Assembly (NCBI GenBank): GCA_023897205.1
Contig: JAHWDD010000008.1
Location: 1,612,001-1,676,000 of the forward strand
DNA from: Exophiala sp. HKRS030
Lineage: Eukaryota > Ascomycota > Eurotiomycetes > Chaetothyriales > Herpotrichiellaceae
Reading direction: 5' to 3'
DNA: 64,000 nt
Positions 12,128 to 21,950 of this stretch are shown here, in pieces. The position numbers were made by a program, and so were the translations under genes. Each line of letters begins with the position of its first letter. Positions within the stretch are counted from its first letter, which is position 1. The notes beneath the pieces are model-generated. The model saw nothing but the letters and a program-made list of their open reading frames with translations, made no database searches and was not told the DNA's origin.

Positions 12128-12676
12128 ATGTCGATGAACAACACCTCTTCTTCTTCTTCCTCCTCATGCAACAATTTTCAATCGACCCGTCTGAATGGTG
12201 GTGGTCATGTTGACTTGGCCTGTTCTCAATCTACATCTGCAGTGCAAGAAGTCTCTGGGCAAGGACAACAACCTCAACAACCTCAACAACCTCAACCACC
12301 ACCACCACCAAAACGAAAAAACAATCCATCGATTCGACCTCTACCTGCAGATAAAGCTTCGAATGACCGTGGGACGCGGTATCCTATCGGACTGCGTGCA
12401 CAGGCTCTCACTCTTCACTCCATTGGTTTTCACGCTCATGACGTCTCTCGCATATCCGGAATTCCAATACGCACTGTCTACGGTATTGTGAAAAAGGCCA
12501 GGGAACGAGGATACGATCCGCGGGTTGATCCCCGAATCCTCGATTATTATGTCATTGACGGATTCAAGGCCGGCAGACCAAAGAAGAACAAGGGGGCTGA
12601 TGAAAGCGATTCCTCTAGAACTGTGTCTACACAGCCCTGCGAGGATGTAGAGCCACATACAGATCAAATGATTTGA
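12128..12676 (+). CDS. Small helix-turn-helix protein resembling the DNA-binding part of fungal transposases
   Basis: A single open frame of 182 residues starts MSMNNTSSSSSSSCNN. Residues ~1-75 are low complexity (poly-S, then Q/P runs). Residues ~90-155 form a basic HTH segment: YPIGLRAQALTLHSIGFHAH, ISGIPIRTVYGIVKKARERG, YDPRVDPRILDYYVIDGFKA, then GRPKK. This resembles the N-terminal DNA-binding domain found in fungal Tc1/pogo-type transposases, where it precedes a DDE endonuclease domain. No DDE domain or terminal inverted repeat is visible nearby, so this is either a domesticated DNA-binding protein or a remnant; the intact frame favours the former. The C-terminal ~25 residues are S/T/E-rich. 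Its partners and targets are unknown. Confidence 0.7.
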   Translation: MSMNNTSSSSSSSCNNFQSTRLNGGGHVDLACSQSTSAVQEVSGQGQQPQQPQQPQPPPPPKRKNNPSIRPLPADKASNDRGTRYPIGLRAQALTLHSIGFHAHDVSRISGIPIRTVYGIVKKARERGYDPRVDPRILDYYVIDGFKAGRPKKNKGADESDSSRTVSTQPCEDVEPHTDQMI

Positions 12677-13029
12677 TACCTGTGATATTACCACGACGCA
12701 ATATGTTATTCATATTGCGATCTATGCTTAATTTCGGTGGTGATGGCGACATGTACATGAGGTGTTGCATTTGGTGTAAGCGACATGTTAGCAACGGTGG
12801 GTACTCGCTGTGCCGTGCGACGTGCCCTGTCGAAGGACTCGGGTCGAAAACAACATAGATGCATGAATGAATTTAAGAATCACGGAAAACAAGTCCTTGG
12901 GTTCAAGACATCATTTGGCATGAAAGCAAACTACATGTGGTATCAACACTCCCTTTCCCCGGCTGTGTGTTGAGTTGTAACACGTAATGTAGGATATGTA
13001 TCCACGTATTCAGTTCGGCCAGAACTAGA
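12677..13029. other. Convergent 3' intergenic region
   Basis: Lies between the ends of the HTH gene (+) and the hypothetical gene (-). Nothing else is recognised. Confidence 0.4.
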
Positions 13030-14092
13030 CTAGACTGTGTACTCCCTTCGATACCGTTGCTTGCTTTTCTTAGGTATTGTCCATTTTCTGCGACTGGCAG
13101 AAAGGTTGAGCTCCTGAACAAGTCTCTCCGTCGCCAGATGCATTCCTTGTGCCTCTGTCAAATTGACTGCTGCTCTTGCTGCTGCCTTGCTTGCTTCCAT
13201 CTCCTGTATTTCCTGCAAAACCCGTGGAGAGTTCCGTATTGCTCGTCGAGCAGGGATCATGTGATTTTGTCGAAGATCCATCATTCCACGACACCACATC
13301 TGATAATTGGCAAGAAGGGACATGGCTTCGTCATAGAGCTCGTTGATTCGATCCTCGATGTCGTGGCCAACATTACATGGATATACATATTTCAGAAAGG
13401 GATGGTAGACATGGTCATGAAAGAGCTGTGCCCAACCTTCGACGAGGTTTCGTTCCGTTTGACATGGCAGTGCAGTGTGCCTGGGAACAGTCAGTCGCAA
13501 CTGACGGTCAAGACAAGATCACTCACTGAACGATCAGCTGAACCTTTTGTCGATAGTTCGTCCATAGGTCTTGTTCTGTTGGGTTTACCTGGAAGGGGGC
13601 CAATCCACGAACAAAAGCAATGCTGTTGACCTGCTCTTCAACATTGAGGTTGACCTGTTGAAGCTGCTCAAGTAATGCCTCGCTGTGAAGAAGTATTTCT
13701 TGGTTATCTAGCCCATCGGGAATCTCGAAATGTTGATCAGTACTGGACGGGAACAGATGGCTGAGGTTATCCACCAGTTTTGTAAGATTGCTGAAGCCAT
13801 TTCGGCAGCTATCTGGTAAATTTGCTCTTCGAACACTGTCAAGGAAGTCCAGTATGGCGTCTCCATCATGACAATCACTGAGATGGGATCCTCGATGCGA
13901 TGGGGTCGTACAGGGCGTGGATTCAGCTTCCGCAGACAGTTGCGAGGTGTCGCCGTCAGTATCATTTGAACAGGGTGAGGAGAACTGTGAACAGGCGACG
14001 AGTGGCTCCTCGTTGATCTCGAATTTGATCTCAGGATATCTTTCGTAAAGCGATGAAAGCTCAGACTCTGAAATAGTCACACGGTTATCCAT
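13030..14092 (-). CDS. Hypothetical fungal protein, two exons
   Basis: Exons 14092-13527 and 13480-13030, with a clear GTGAGT donor and CCCAG acceptor and a 46-nt intron in phase 2, give 338 residues. I do not recognise the family. The N-terminal ~100 residues are acidic and S/T-rich (for example SSPCSNDTDGDTSQLSAEAE). The middle is leucine-rich and looks helical (EILLHSEALLEQLQQVNLNV), and the C-terminal third is long-helical with an A/R/Q-rich stretch (EMEASKAAARAAVNLTEAQG) ending in a basic tail KKSKQRYRREYTV, a possible nuclear signal. No transmembrane span or enzyme motif is seen. An upstream in-frame exon starting at the ATG at 14271 with an intron to a CAG near 14146 is possible and would add a basic N-terminus. 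Confidence 0.65.
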
Positions 14093-14642
14093 CTCCGAGG
14101 TTTTGGATCTGTCTTTCTTTTTGACCGTTTTCGAGTATCGTACTGAATAAAGCACCAGCAGTGGCAAACTCAGGTATGAGGACACGCAAGGAAGGAAGGG
14201 GCTGAAGCATTGTGAAAGACAGAAGGAAATTTACCATGTAGATGCTTGTGTGAGAAGGCAGGCGCAACCATATTCACATTCCATAATTGCACAGGAATCG
14301 AGACGAAATTTGATGGAGAGGAAGTATAATGAAATACAGGTGATAGTCCACATTTATCAAAGAAATCTCATGTATTTACCAAGTACAATCCAGTACCGGT
14401 CATGTGAACTGACCAGCAGTTTGGGATGGAATTTGGCTTTGCAGACTGCCACTAGGTCAAAGGTATAACACCGATGAGTCTAATCAGCAGAAAGCACTCG
14501 TTCTTCGCGCACTGACTGATTGGCACCTCACTGAAACAGATGTGACAACTCAAAGTTGGGCGATCAAAGGAAACGGTATGCATGGATAGGTATGCGTAAA
14601 ATGATTGGATGAATATCAATCCTCGAGAGTGCATGTACAAAA
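14093..14642. other. Intergenic region between two minus-strand genes
   Basis: Promoter side of the hypothetical protein and 3' side of the RING-CH gene. A possible alternative first exon of the hypothetical gene lies at ~14225-14271. No other feature is seen. Confidence 0.4.
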
Positions 14643-15788
14643 TCAGATGCCGCGAAATGACCAAGCCTGCTCTTGCATTCCTTCGAGCGCAGAGCTATAG
14701 GCAGAGCCAGTATTGAATGCTCCCGGCATCGAGTTCACTGTTCTAGCCGAGTCACTCGAGCTCTGTACTTTCGCTTGTGTTGATAAAAGTGCCCCAGAAT
14801 CTCTTCTCGGATAGTCTGAGTTCGGTATTTCATCATGATGCGAAACCTCATCTTCCAGAGGCCCATCTGCTCCCTTCTCCTCGAACGGCGAATCTTGAGA
14901 TTCATTAGCAGGTGGCTGATAACGCCAATCGGGAGGAGGTTTGAGATCATCATCATCTCCTGACAAATGAGTATCGACGATATTGTTACCAATGTGCTGA
15001 AGCGATCGGCGAATGATCGTTTGAACTCCTTGGTAAAACAACCAAGTGGCAGAGACGATGCCCATGACAATCACAATCCAGCTGACATTCATTGCACGAT
15101 CGCGACCTGTCGTTGCTCTTCCAGCAACCCTGGTTGAGACAAAGCCGTTGTGACGCAAGCTCCACCACTGGAACGGGTTGAGTATCATGGTTCTAAGAAA
15201 ACTCATGACACCCATTGAGACGAATCCCTTGGTGAAATGTAACAGCCATCCAGACATGGTCTCGTCAAAGTCGTTGACTGCGACTTCTTGCCAGAGTTCC
15301 TCTTCTCCCAGGATCGTCTCATATGGGTCGGCGTAGAAGTTCAGGATTGGATCAGCCACGAAACCGAGTAGAAACATGGCGACCAGCATCACCGAGACCG
15401 TCAGGACACCCGAGACAATCTTGCTCTCCAAGTATTTTTGAACGGTCAGTCTTTTGAAATTGAATCGATATCCGCATTGATGACATTTCCAGAGGGAGTC
15501 TGAGCGACGAACCTCGACTCTCGACCGCCGCAGACAGAGCTCGTGGATATATCGCATGCCACCTCTGCAATGACATGGCTTGATGAGCCGGCCATACTCG
15601 TCATCGTTTTTGTACTCGACAATGGGACGTTGTAAGCGAGCAGGGACGCCGGGAGGATAGAGAGTAACGACCGGATACACGTCTTCGAGGCACAATCTGC
15701 ATGTTCGAGGTGGATAGGTCCAGGTCTGGGATGGTCTCGTGCTGCTGTCTTGGGCACCGTCAACTGTTGGCTCTTTTGTAGATTCCAT
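14643..15788 (-). CDS. RING-CH (RINGv/MARCH-type) membrane E3 ubiquitin ligase
   Basis: A single exon of 381 residues from the ATG at 15788. Residues ~30-105 contain the C4HC3 RING variant: CRLC, then KPCHCRGG, IHELC and WKCHQCGYRF, spaced as in RINGv domains that bind an E2. Hydrophobic spans follow (VSGVLTVSVMLVAMFLLGFV, a weaker one around GFVSMGVMSFLRTMIL, and WIVIVMGIVSATWLFYQGVQ), so the protein should sit in an intracellular membrane with the RING in the cytosol. The C-terminal ~120 residues are hydrophilic, D/E/S-rich and unconserved-looking. Family members ubiquitinate membrane proteins, as Doa10/Ssm4 and MARCH do; this one is much shorter than Doa10 and no substrate can be named. 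The longer open frame upstream of 15788 starts inside a hydrophobic, non-conserved stretch and was not used. Confidence 0.88.
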   Translation of the reverse strand: MESTKEPTVDGAQDSSTRPSQTWTYPPRTCRLCLEDVYPVVTLYPPGVPARLQRPIVEYKNDDEYGRLIKPCHCRGGMRYIHELCLRRSRVEVRRSDSLWKCHQCGYRFNFKRLTVQKYLESKIVSGVLTVSVMLVAMFLLGFVADPILNFYADPYETILGEEELWQEVAVNDFDETMSGWLLHFTKGFVSMGVMSFLRTMILNPFQWWSLRHNGFVSTRVAGRATTGRDRAMNVSWIVIVMGIVSATWLFYQGVQTIIRRSLQHIGNNIVDTHLSGDDDDLKPPPDWRYQPPANESQDSPFEEKGADGPLEDEVSHHDEIPNSDYPRRDSGALLSTQAKVQSSSDSARTVNSMPGAFNTGSAYSSALEGMQEQAWSFRGI

Positions 15789-16333
15789 CTTTTGTCTGGT
15801 TCGTAAATAGATTGTTAAGGTTAGCACTATTCCGATCCACCACAAATTCTTCCGACCCAAGATGTGGTCATGATCAAAGAACAACTTGTTGAAAGACAGC
15901 AAACAAAGGGGGACAGAGGATGCTGAAATTAAGTGCTCATAGTTTTATGCATAATCGTCTGCCTGCACAAGGACAAAGGGGAAGACGCCGAGGAAGTACT
16001 TGGAAGCTCGGCGTCGGCCATTGAGGAGAAAATGCCAGATATTATGATATCGAGTTGCTGGTGGGAAATTCAAGTTGAAAGGTGCCTGTGCTGGCGGATG
16101 ACCAATAAGGCAAGTTTGCCGACCACTAGTCCCATGCGGACTTGCATACTAGTAGGTACTCTAGGTGATTGCGTAGAGAGTTGTGCCTACAGAACAAGAC
16201 AACGCGGTCTTTGAATTTGCTCACTCCAAGTAATCTGCGCACGCCTTCTTTTGCTCTCTTGTCTGGTGAAAGTCGCATAGTACTCAAGAACTGAAGCCTT
16301 TGGATCTCCCGCTATTCGTCAGTTTTCGCCAGC
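15789..16333. other. Divergent intergenic region between RING-CH and proteasome genes
   Basis: Shared promoter region of a minus-strand and a plus-strand gene. The 94-codon open frame inside it shows no family similarity and is not called. Confidence 0.4.
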
Positions 16334-17391
16334 ATGGCGGACAGATACTCCTTCTCCCTCACTACTTTCTCGCCCAGGTATGTTTACCGGTCCATTGCTG
16401 CTCAATCTGCGGTCTAACACCTTTCAGTGGCAAGCTCGTACAAATAGGTACACCAATTCGATCCTCTATCGTCTTGACTTGAAGCTCACCCGTATCTCCC
16501 AGAATATGCCCTCAATGCGGTCAATCAAGGTGTTACCTCGTTAGGGATTAAAGGTATCACAACCCTCCCCCAGCTCAAAAGTCTAGCGGCAATACTGATG
16601 GCACGGATAGCCACGAATGGCATAGTCCTTGCAACCGAGAAGAAGTCATCATCTCCTCTCATCGACGCTCCCTCGTTATCCAAGATCTCTCTCATCACCC
16701 CGAACATCGGCATGGTCTACAGCGGCATGGGTCCAGACTACAGAGTATTGGTCGACAAAGCTAGAAAAGTATCCCACACCAACTACAAACGCATCTACAA
16801 TGAATACCCTCCCACGCGGATATTGGTTCAAGACGTGGCCCGAGTGATGCAAGAAGCTACACAGTCAGGCGGTGTGAGACCATACGGTGTGAGCTTGCTG
16901 GTGGCAGGTTGGGATGACGGTATTGAGCCGGAGACGAAAGCAGCCAAAGAAGGAGAGACGGAAGCCGAAGCAAAACTCGCCAGCAGAAAGACAGGTGGTA
17001 TTTTGAAGGGTGGACCGAGTCTGTACCAAGTCGACCCCAGCGGCAGTTACTTCCCGTGGAAGGCTACAGCCATCGGCAAGAGTGCAACAAGTGCAAAGAC
17101 GTTTTTGGAGAAGAGATACAACGACTCTTTGGAGCTCGAGGTGGGCATTTGAAATGCGATTATAGGAAAGTGCTGAAAGCTGACAAAATCTCTTAGGACG
17201 CCATCCACATTGCACTTCTGACCCTCAAGGAAACCATTGAAGGAGAAATGAACGGCGACACGGTGGAAATCGGTATTGTCGGTGAACCTGCTGATCATTT
17301 GCTTGGATTCGAAGGCGTCGAAGGAGCAGTGGGACCGCGATTCCGCAAACTCTCAAAGGACGAGATTGAAGATTACCTGACGAACCTGTAA
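16334..17391 (+). CDS. PRE8: 20S proteasome subunit alpha-2
   Basis: Five exons: 16334-16377, 16428-16447, 16503-16553, 16611-17140 and 17197-17391, all phases consistent, give 279 residues. The start [20 protein letters not shown] followed by [11 protein letters not shown] is the alpha-subunit N-terminal signature that gates the 20S core. Later segments [20 protein letters not shown] and [20 protein letters not shown] are strongly conserved in alpha-2. A ~30-residue K/E-rich insert precedes [13 protein letters not shown]; it makes the protein longer than the 250-residue yeast subunit and is, as I recall, usual in Eurotiomycetes-type fungi. Alpha subunits are non-catalytic and form the outer ring that docks the 19S regulator. 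Exon 2 is only 20 nt, and the 5' half of the gene is split by three introns within 280 bases. Confidence 0.96.
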
Positions 17392-19185
17392 TATGTGGGT
17401 CAGAGAGCCTTTCGAGTATCTTATCTTGATCGTTCAAGTCTTGTAAACTACGAATGCCGAATTTCGTATTCCTGGGCTTACGGTCTGCATGGCTAACGGC
17501 GCATTTGGGAAAGGGAGGGTGAAGCTAGTGAAATAGGGAAAACAAGACAAGGCGCGAAAGATATTGTGAGCAGAAATCAGGAGACATTGTTCCACTGACT
17601 GTACGTACGGCTCTTAAGCCCTTCGAAACCTTGATGCCGACAAGTTCATATGGCCATGCTCTGACTTTCCCACTGGCTTGCAAACGCGCTGAACTCCCAA
17701 CCGCCGACACCCCGGTGGCAAGACTCATGTCCTTGAGATGGTCCCAGGGATATACACTTGATCAAATTTGAGATTCGTGTCACACAAATCCACCTTCAAA
17801 AGCCCCAATGTCCCATATCGTTTTTACTTCTCATCCTCGCCAGCCTTTCTGCTCCTTACCAGGCTCCCTGCTCCTCACCAGCAAGCGCGTTCGTTTCTCT
17901 TGGTTTTGGATTCTCTCAGTCGTCTCTTGCCAGCAGCAGTCTTGGTCTTCTTCGCACGCTGGTTGACATCCATTGTCTTCCTTGAAACTTCTCTCTAACG
18001 GTGCTTCTCGGCCGAAAGTTGTTTCAAAACCTCTCATTGCAAGTCTTCCTGCTTGACGTCCTCTTGCTTGATGTCTTCTTGCTAGAGGCCGTTCTGCTTT
18101 GCTTCTTCTTCTGCTGCTGCTGCTGCTGATATACCAGTCAATTTTCCATTTCGAGCACGCCATTGTATCGTATGAGAAAGGATCGTACGAACCTTTGGCC
18201 GCCTCGGCGGCTGCGGCAGCCTCTTTCCTCGCTGCCGCCTTCAATCAGCAATTTGTCTTATTCTGCATGCATGAATGCTGTAAGATACCCTTCCCGTTCG
18301 CCCTTGGCCTCTTTTTCTTCGCCTGAAGAGCTAATTCAGTCTTTTGATGCTGAAAGCGAGAACTCTATGATACTTAGTCTCCTTCTCTCCTTTCTTACTG
18401 CCTCCCACTCCGCGGTCGTCCGCTTGACACGCGGGCCCGTCCACTCTGCCTTGGTCGGCTTCCTGACTTCTTCGGCGGTGGCAGCTGCGGTAGCCTCTTT
18501 TGTCCGCCAATGATGCACCGTCAGTAAATTGGGTACTTCGTATACAGACATGAATGGATCCTGTATGTTACCTTCTGCCCCGACTTTGCGGCGGCTCCTC
18601 CCCCACCTCGCCATCCTTGCCTGCAAACATCATCATCAGTCTTTACTAGGTGTCAGGAATGAGAGTGTCAGTTGATAATTATTACCTTGTTCTTCTCCTT
18701 CTTTACCTCAATCTTCTGCTCCTTGGTAGTCTCCTCGGGGTTGTCAGTGGTGTCAGTGGTGGCAGCAGCCGTAGCACCAGCGAGTCGAGATGGGGAAATT
18801 GTGGAAATTGGGACTCAGGAAAGAAAGATTCAACACTGACGAGGAAGCGATAAGCCGATGAACGAATGTATACTCAGGATATGTATGAATACTGCAAGTA
18901 CTCCGTAGTGCCAAGCATTAAACCTTATTCGGTTGATAAAGACATCATCCGTACACACGACACACATCACGGGCACCAGGGTGATAACGCAATCATAATT
19001 TCATTGTGGCTGAGAATAATGTTATTGAAAGTTCTGTACAATTGAAACGCAACCAGTCCCTGATGTAAAAGGGGAGACTTTTCCCTTGTTCGAGTATCTT
19101 CCTGAACCCTGGTTTGCCATACAACAGCCGGCTTGCGGCTGCTAAGGATAATTTTGCAATAGGAAAACAGTAATGGATAACAATC
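17392..19185. other. Convergent region between PRE8 and ssnF with low-complexity relic
   Basis: No gene structure could be completed here. The region contains the low-complexity stretch described separately (17831-18840) and an ACTCCGTA-type motif at 18898-18907. Confidence 0.45.
17831..18840 (-). other. Possible low-complexity K/E/A/Q-rich gene or decayed coding segment, unresolved
   Basis: On the minus strand several overlapping frames read as strongly biased protein: AAARKEAAAAAEAAK around 18200-18245, EATAAATAEEVRKPTKAEW around 18440-18500, NPEETTKEQKIEVKKEKNK around 18695-18745, and a frame with QEDIKQEDVKQEDLQ near 18050-18090 that is broken by stops. The two alanine-rich segments (18199-18245 and 18474-18520) resemble each other at DNA level, suggesting an internal duplication. 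Plausible splice sites exist (for example a GTAATAATT donor and TTTGCAG acceptor near 18625-18690) but I could not join the parts into one consistent frame. It may be a rapidly evolving multi-exon gene, a pseudogene or biased non-coding DNA. Confidence 0.25.
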
Positions 19186-21950
19186 CTACGCTGCAGTCTC
19201 CTGCTTAGGGGTGGCTGAGGGAGGGGGTGCAGCGACTTGAGGACTGCTCGTGGCTACAGTACCTGCTCGCTTGTCATCTTCGCTGTTGTTGTCGTAGTCT
19301 TCATCGACATCAACTTTTCGAGCAGCTTGTTCAACATTCTCTGGACGATCTTCTTTGGAGCCTTCTAAAAAGGTCTGCATCGAAGGTATCTGCTGCTGCT
19401 GCGGCTGTGGCTGCGGTTGCGCGGGGAGTTGAGGCTGAGGCGCAAGACTGTAGGGATGATGGGCAGCTTCAGACGGGTGGTAGTTCTCGTTGGCACGTCG
19501 TTCGTTCTCACGACGCACCTCAGAGGAGCTGCGTCGAAAATGATCTTTCGGCGAGGGGAGTCTTCCAGGAGGACTGTTTCGCCGGCTAGGATCGTCCAGG
19601 CGAGCACGAGTCTCGTCATTGGCAATCTTCTTCGAAGGGCCTTCAGGCTCCCAATCTCTCGACCGCTTCATGGCTGAAGATGGTCGGTCCTCTCTGGGTG
19701 GTTCTGCGGCTGGGAGAGGCGGTGCAACCGACGGCACGCCGTTGGCAATGCTGGGAAAGGGTCCAGATTGGAAGGGTTGTGGTCGGAAACCAGAGCCCGG
19801 TGATGGCGGCCGCTCATCCCGGATAGGTCTCAGCTCGCTAGGAGGGCTGAAAGGTCGTCCGTACGGAGGGAGTGTGTTGTTGGGTGTAGCGCCATTGGCG
19901 GGAGGGAGAGGAGCACCGTTCATAGTAGGGGAAGGGCGCACGCCAGCCCCGAAACCAGGACCTCGATCTTGCAGAGAAATCTGTGGCAAAGTTTGAGGGC
20001 CAGGTGGATACATTCCAGGTTGCATCTTAGGCGACGGGGATTGAGCTTTCCTTGAGGGAGTCTGACGGGCAGAATCGTAAGGACGAGGTTCACTGCGTGG
20101 GCTGGGAGCACGTGGAGGTGGAGCTCTCATTGTGTCACGGTTGTCGTACCCATTTGCCTGTGGCGGGGGCTGTTGAATACCTGCAATGCCTCTTGTCCAG
20201 TCATGAACTCTGGCAGGATCAACAGGTGGTGCTTGTGATTGCTGGTTCGAAGATGCAGGTCCACCCCATTGAGGTCCTGGGGGAACGCCAACACCGTTTT
20301 GATATGCCTGTGGGTGAACATCCTGGGGAACCGGGGCGTTCTGCTGGTTAGGTCCAGTGGGCTGTCCGCTTCTGAGCAAAGCAAGGCGCGCTTTGATGTG
20401 AGTGTTGGTTGGGTCAAGCTCGGCAGCACGAGCGTATGCATCAAGGGCATCAGAGGTTTGATTGTTGCACGATTCGTACTATGTGAATTGTCAGAAACAA
20501 GTTTCCGCAGAGATTGTAGTTCGAACTCACCAGCGTTCCCAAGTCGTACCAGACTTCCGAAATATAAGGGTTCAAGCGAATTGCACGGGAGTATGCATCA
20601 AGGGCATCACGATATTGGTTAATCTGGTAATACAACACGCCGATGGAGCACCAGAAGGTAGGGTTGCGGCCATCACGGTAGACTGCCTGTTGGTAAGCCT
20701 CATAAGCTTTGGGAAATTTCTGTTGAGCCATGTAGCAACGTCCCAGTAGATACCAACTCTGCGCGTCTTGATTGTCTATTCTATGTCAGTAAGGAATTGT
20801 GGGAAACATTGGGTGCCACGAACCAGAGCTGACCGATTGCTCGAGATATTCGATTGCTTGATCTTGACTGGCGTAACTGTTGCTCTGTTGGTGATGCAAC
20901 CATCCGAGCTGTTGTAACACTTTGGCATGTTTTGGATCTCTCTCAAGTACTCGTCGGTAGGCGGCCTTGGCAGCTTCGAACTGCGGTGAGGGTCAGATCG
21001 TGTCAAAGAAATGGAAAAGTAGGCAACACAAACATCTTTTTGTTGCTCATAGACGTGACCAATCTGGAACCAGATGTCTTCCTCATTTAGTGGTCGTGGA
21101 GGATCGTTGACAATGTATTTGAAACACTGCACTTTGGTCAGCCGACTTCATCGCAAAGGGCTGATAGGCACTAACCTCGAGACTTTGCTGGAATTTTTGT
21201 TGCTGTTTGTAAATTATTCCAAGTCTGAAATAGATTTCGTTTGCCTTTTCGAAGTCTGGTTGCATTCTCATAACCTGTGAGAAGGCTTCCTCGGCATGCT
21301 CGAGAGAGCCGTAGCGGTCATAGAGAATACCAATGCCGTACCATAATTTTGGTTCCTGAAAATGATTAGATTTCACATCGGGAGCAAAGAAGTCGCAGCA
21401 ACAAACCTTGGGATCAGGAAGATAGTATAGTGCTTGTTGATATGCGGTGTACGCTTCTTGCAGGTTGTCCATCATCAAGTAGCAGTGACCTGTATGTGAT
21501 GAGTTGCTGGAAAAATCTTTTGGAGATAGTCAATCAATGGCTTACCTAGATTGCCCCACGCCTCGCCATTGGCATTCTCGACTTTGAGAATGTTCCTCAA
21601 ATACTCCATGGCCTCTGGGTATTTCTCCTTGGTACGAAGGATACATGAGATAGCATTGAGTGTCTGTGGTGACCATTGGTTGTGTCGCAAAGCTTGCTCG
21701 TAGGCAAATAGTGCTTCGTCATGATTACCGAGCAGTTCATTCAGTGAACCTGGAACGTGTCAGTCAAGACTCGAGGCACTACAAAGCGTTTTGGCTCACC
21801 AATCCTCTGCCAGGTTGACTCGTTGAGCTGAGAGAGTAGTCGTTGTCGTTGCATGTGAGCATCGACGGGTGCGGCTCCGTTATACTGGCCCAAATGAGGT
21901 GGTTGGAGACCCAGCACGCCTGGTGGCGAGGGATGAGGGACCAAGGCCAT
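19186..21950 (-). CDS. ssnF: TPR-repeat transcriptional co-repressor, Cyc8/Ssn6 (SsnF) orthologue
   Basis: Eight exons: 21950-21800, 21749-21546, 21489-21407, 21355-21176, 21126-21034, 20980-20824, 20775-20531 and 20478-19186, total 2406 nt, 801 residues, all phases consistent. Residues ~20-380 are a run of about ten tetratricopeptide repeats, including DPKEPKLWYGIGILYDRYGS, SWYLLGRCYMAQQKFPKAYE, NPTFWCSIGVLYYQINQYRD and NPYISEVWYDLGTL, which are near-invariant in Cyc8/Ssn6. The C-terminal ~400 residues are disordered, P/Q/G-rich with a PQPQPQQQQ run, a KRSRDWEPEGPSKK basic patch and an acidic end. The protein pairs with Tup1 (RcoA in Aspergillus) and is recruited by DNA-bound repressors to silence glucose-repressed, developmental and other genes. 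Its upstream region is unusually long (about 5 kb free of confident genes). Confidence 0.95.
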
